Shown piece by piece: positions 62,577-64,000 of a stretch of DNA of 64,000 bases (within the stretch, counting starts at the first letter, position 1; every line of letters begins with the position of its first letter). The DNA is from Acanthochlamys bracteata (taxonomy: Eukaryota > Streptophyta > Magnoliopsida > Pandanales > Velloziaceae): assembly GCA_019914995.1 (NCBI GenBank), contig CM034131.1, positions 9,952,501 to 10,016,500 on the forward strand. The letters are read 5' to 3'. Made by a program: the position numbers and the translations under genes. Below the pieces are notes generated by a model that had not been told where the DNA came from, did no database searches, and worked only from the letters and a program-made list of their open reading frames with translations.

Positions 62577-63376
62577 TTACCATAGCTTCTTACACCAACG
62601 AAGCATGTTACTGAGTCTAGGCCCCACCACTTTCTTGATGGTCACTCTCCTATGGTTTGAGTCTTCAAGATCCAATGTTCTGTAAGCAAGAGTCAACAGA
62701 TACATAGCAGGATGCAGTCTCCTGCAAATATGGTCTGTAAGTACAAAGCCAGCCAAGCTATACATCGTAACTTATGCTCAAATGAATAAATATACACCAG
62801 AAAGGAAAAGTTGATTCTAGATATAATCAAGACTAAGCAGTACATCGGAAAGAAACTTACCTTTCAGAATGTTCAACCACGGCATCCCATTGTCTTTGTG
62901 ATGGAACAGTCTTGCCTTTCTTATCACGGCCAAATGTTTCAATATACCAACCCCCAATGTCATGCATGCTACACCGAGGCTCAAATAGCCAAAACCTGTG
63001 AGAAGGTTGAGTAGATCTTCTTGAGAAATTGCATGAGAAGAAATAAGCAGAATTAGAAATAAGGGCACAAGAATCTACCTACTAGTACACAACAACTGGA
63101 AACTATATGGGCTCTAAAGACTTACCTTCACCCCATGACAAGGGCAACCAAGCACTAATTCTAGTGGGCTAGCTACTCAGACCGGTATGTGAATGTTGGG
63201 GTACAGGTTCAAATGCAAGTGTTTAATTCATCAACTGTTCAAGTTGTAATCATCTAATTGATAAGGGGTAGGCAAACCAGTAGAACTTACTTGCTGGGCG
63301 GTAATCGAGCTCGACTACATCTGCACTCACAAATTGAAACTTCATCTCCCAGTCGAAACCAATGCATATGTTTAAC
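62577..63376 (-). CDS. 3' part of an unidentified minus-strand gene (continues past the window)
   Basis: Three consecutive exons fit in phase: 63376-63291 (VKHMHWFRLGDEVSICECRC), 62995-62861 (FWLFEPRCSMHDIGGWYIET, then FGRDKKGKTVPSQRQWDAVV) and 62721-62577 (RLHPAMYLLTLAYRTLDLED, ending MLRWCKKLW). The sites are GT-AG and the composition is protein-like: Trp-rich, with Cys-rich and GRDKKG segments. I do not recognise the family. A competing frame in the middle exon reads as a membrane helix but does not match the exon phases. The second exon could begin a few codons earlier (63016 or 63019), adding residues such as STQPSHR. Upstream exons must lie beyond 63376 or outside the window. Confidence 0.55.
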
Positions 63377-64000
63377 CTGAACATTTTCCCAAGTTAAATT
63401 TTAAAAATACAATAGAAAAGTGCCTTTTAGATAACTTTGAAAACCAGGTTCAAGGATAAGAGGATCCAAGAATATTTAAGCTACAAAAATAAAAAAATCT
63501 AGCTACTAAGGTAGACTTGTTTAATAGCTGTTCCGTTAATAACAAGAACCACAACAGTTACCAACATAATGTACCTAAAGTTCACAAATAGGTATCAGTA
63601 CTTTCAATAATGGGCCTACAATATACATCCTCAACGTGAATCATCAGCAATCTGATAACATCACATTACAGCCATTCATGGAAACATAATCGGCTTTCTA
63701 AGTCATATTCATAACAGTGTAAAACTTAACATGGCAATGCTCCCAAAAGCTCATGCAAGTATTAAAGATATTTTAATTTGTAGTTATTCAGCAGAAAGTA
63801 CAGAGAACAAGGATAGACAGGATTTAGATAAGACAATCAATAAGTTTGATGGTTTCTATAGTGGTAGTTACTCGACTAATGCAGAGAACAGAGAAGAGAA
63901 TCCAACCAAGAAGCATAATAAAATAAATAACTAAAATCCCTATGGAGCACCTACATTGTAGGAACTAACAATAAGATCACAGTAGAATACATACAGACCA
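63377..64000. other. Right edge, probably intron of the unidentified gene
   Basis: No clear exon is visible. Given the open 5' end of the neighbouring minus-strand gene, this 620-bp stretch is most simply an intron of that gene. Confidence 0.35.

Noticed and set aside
62817-63068. Possible membrane-helix protein (LLTGFGYLSLGVACMTLGVG)
   Set aside because: This frame does not agree with the phases of the flanking exons; the alternative FWLFEPR frame does.

Overview
The window is nuclear DNA of a eudicot plant. Genes have several GT-AG introns and are spread over AT-rich intergenic DNA with many miniature transposons, and every recognisable product belongs to a plant family. I cannot name the species. 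Decaying duplicate-like genes beside intact ones suggest a lineage with a fairly recent genome duplication. I saw no rRNA, recognisable tRNA, CRISPR array, or retrovirus or LTR-type element.

Layout from left to right: an NPY-type BTB-NPH3 gene (+, 1758-4757); an AT-rich gap; a HOOKLESS1-like N-acetyltransferase (-, 8494-9880); a long gene-poor stretch; a degraded formamidase gene (-, 17739-20648); more AT-rich DNA with a TIR element; a class II LOB-domain gene (-, 25913-26700) with a GC-AG intron; a cluster of miniature transposons; a degraded ERV1 sulfhydryl oxidase (-, about 29620-32978); head-to-head with it, an ADA1/SAGA-Tad1 gene (+, 33715-36944) split by a roughly 2.2-kb TIR element that carries part of an EXO70 gene; a small 97-aa protein (-, 38526-38934); a class III peroxidase (-, 40243-41634); a 15-exon TAF4/TAF4b gene (+, 43496-49757); a 77-aa SERF-like zinc-finger protein (-, 50785-52050); a degraded coiled-coil gene (-, about 52780-56190); a prolyl 4-hydroxylase (-, 56818-61070); and the 3' end of an unidentified gene (-, 62577 onward, running off the right edge).

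These genes are not an operon, but their order is informative. From memory, NPY/HLS1-like/formamidase/class II LBD/PER73-type peroxidase neighbours recur in Arabidopsis at At4g37520-37590 and At5g67400-67440, and NPY/HLS1-like/SERF-like/P4H at At2g23050-23096. The window looks like a near-union of these fractionated blocks. Four genes in it (formamidase, ERV1, ADA1, the coiled-coil gene) are decaying with introns still in place, while their neighbours keep perfect reading frames.

The most unusual object is the element at 34216-36383. It has 12-bp inverted ends, a 4-bp target duplication, end-like motifs repeated inside its right end, a captured EXO70 5' leader plus coding sequence with a large internal deletion, and a further miniature element nested in it. 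It interrupts ADA1 between two codons that otherwise stay in frame. All exon boundaries were set by hand from splice signals and phase; none was tested by alignment or RNA data.
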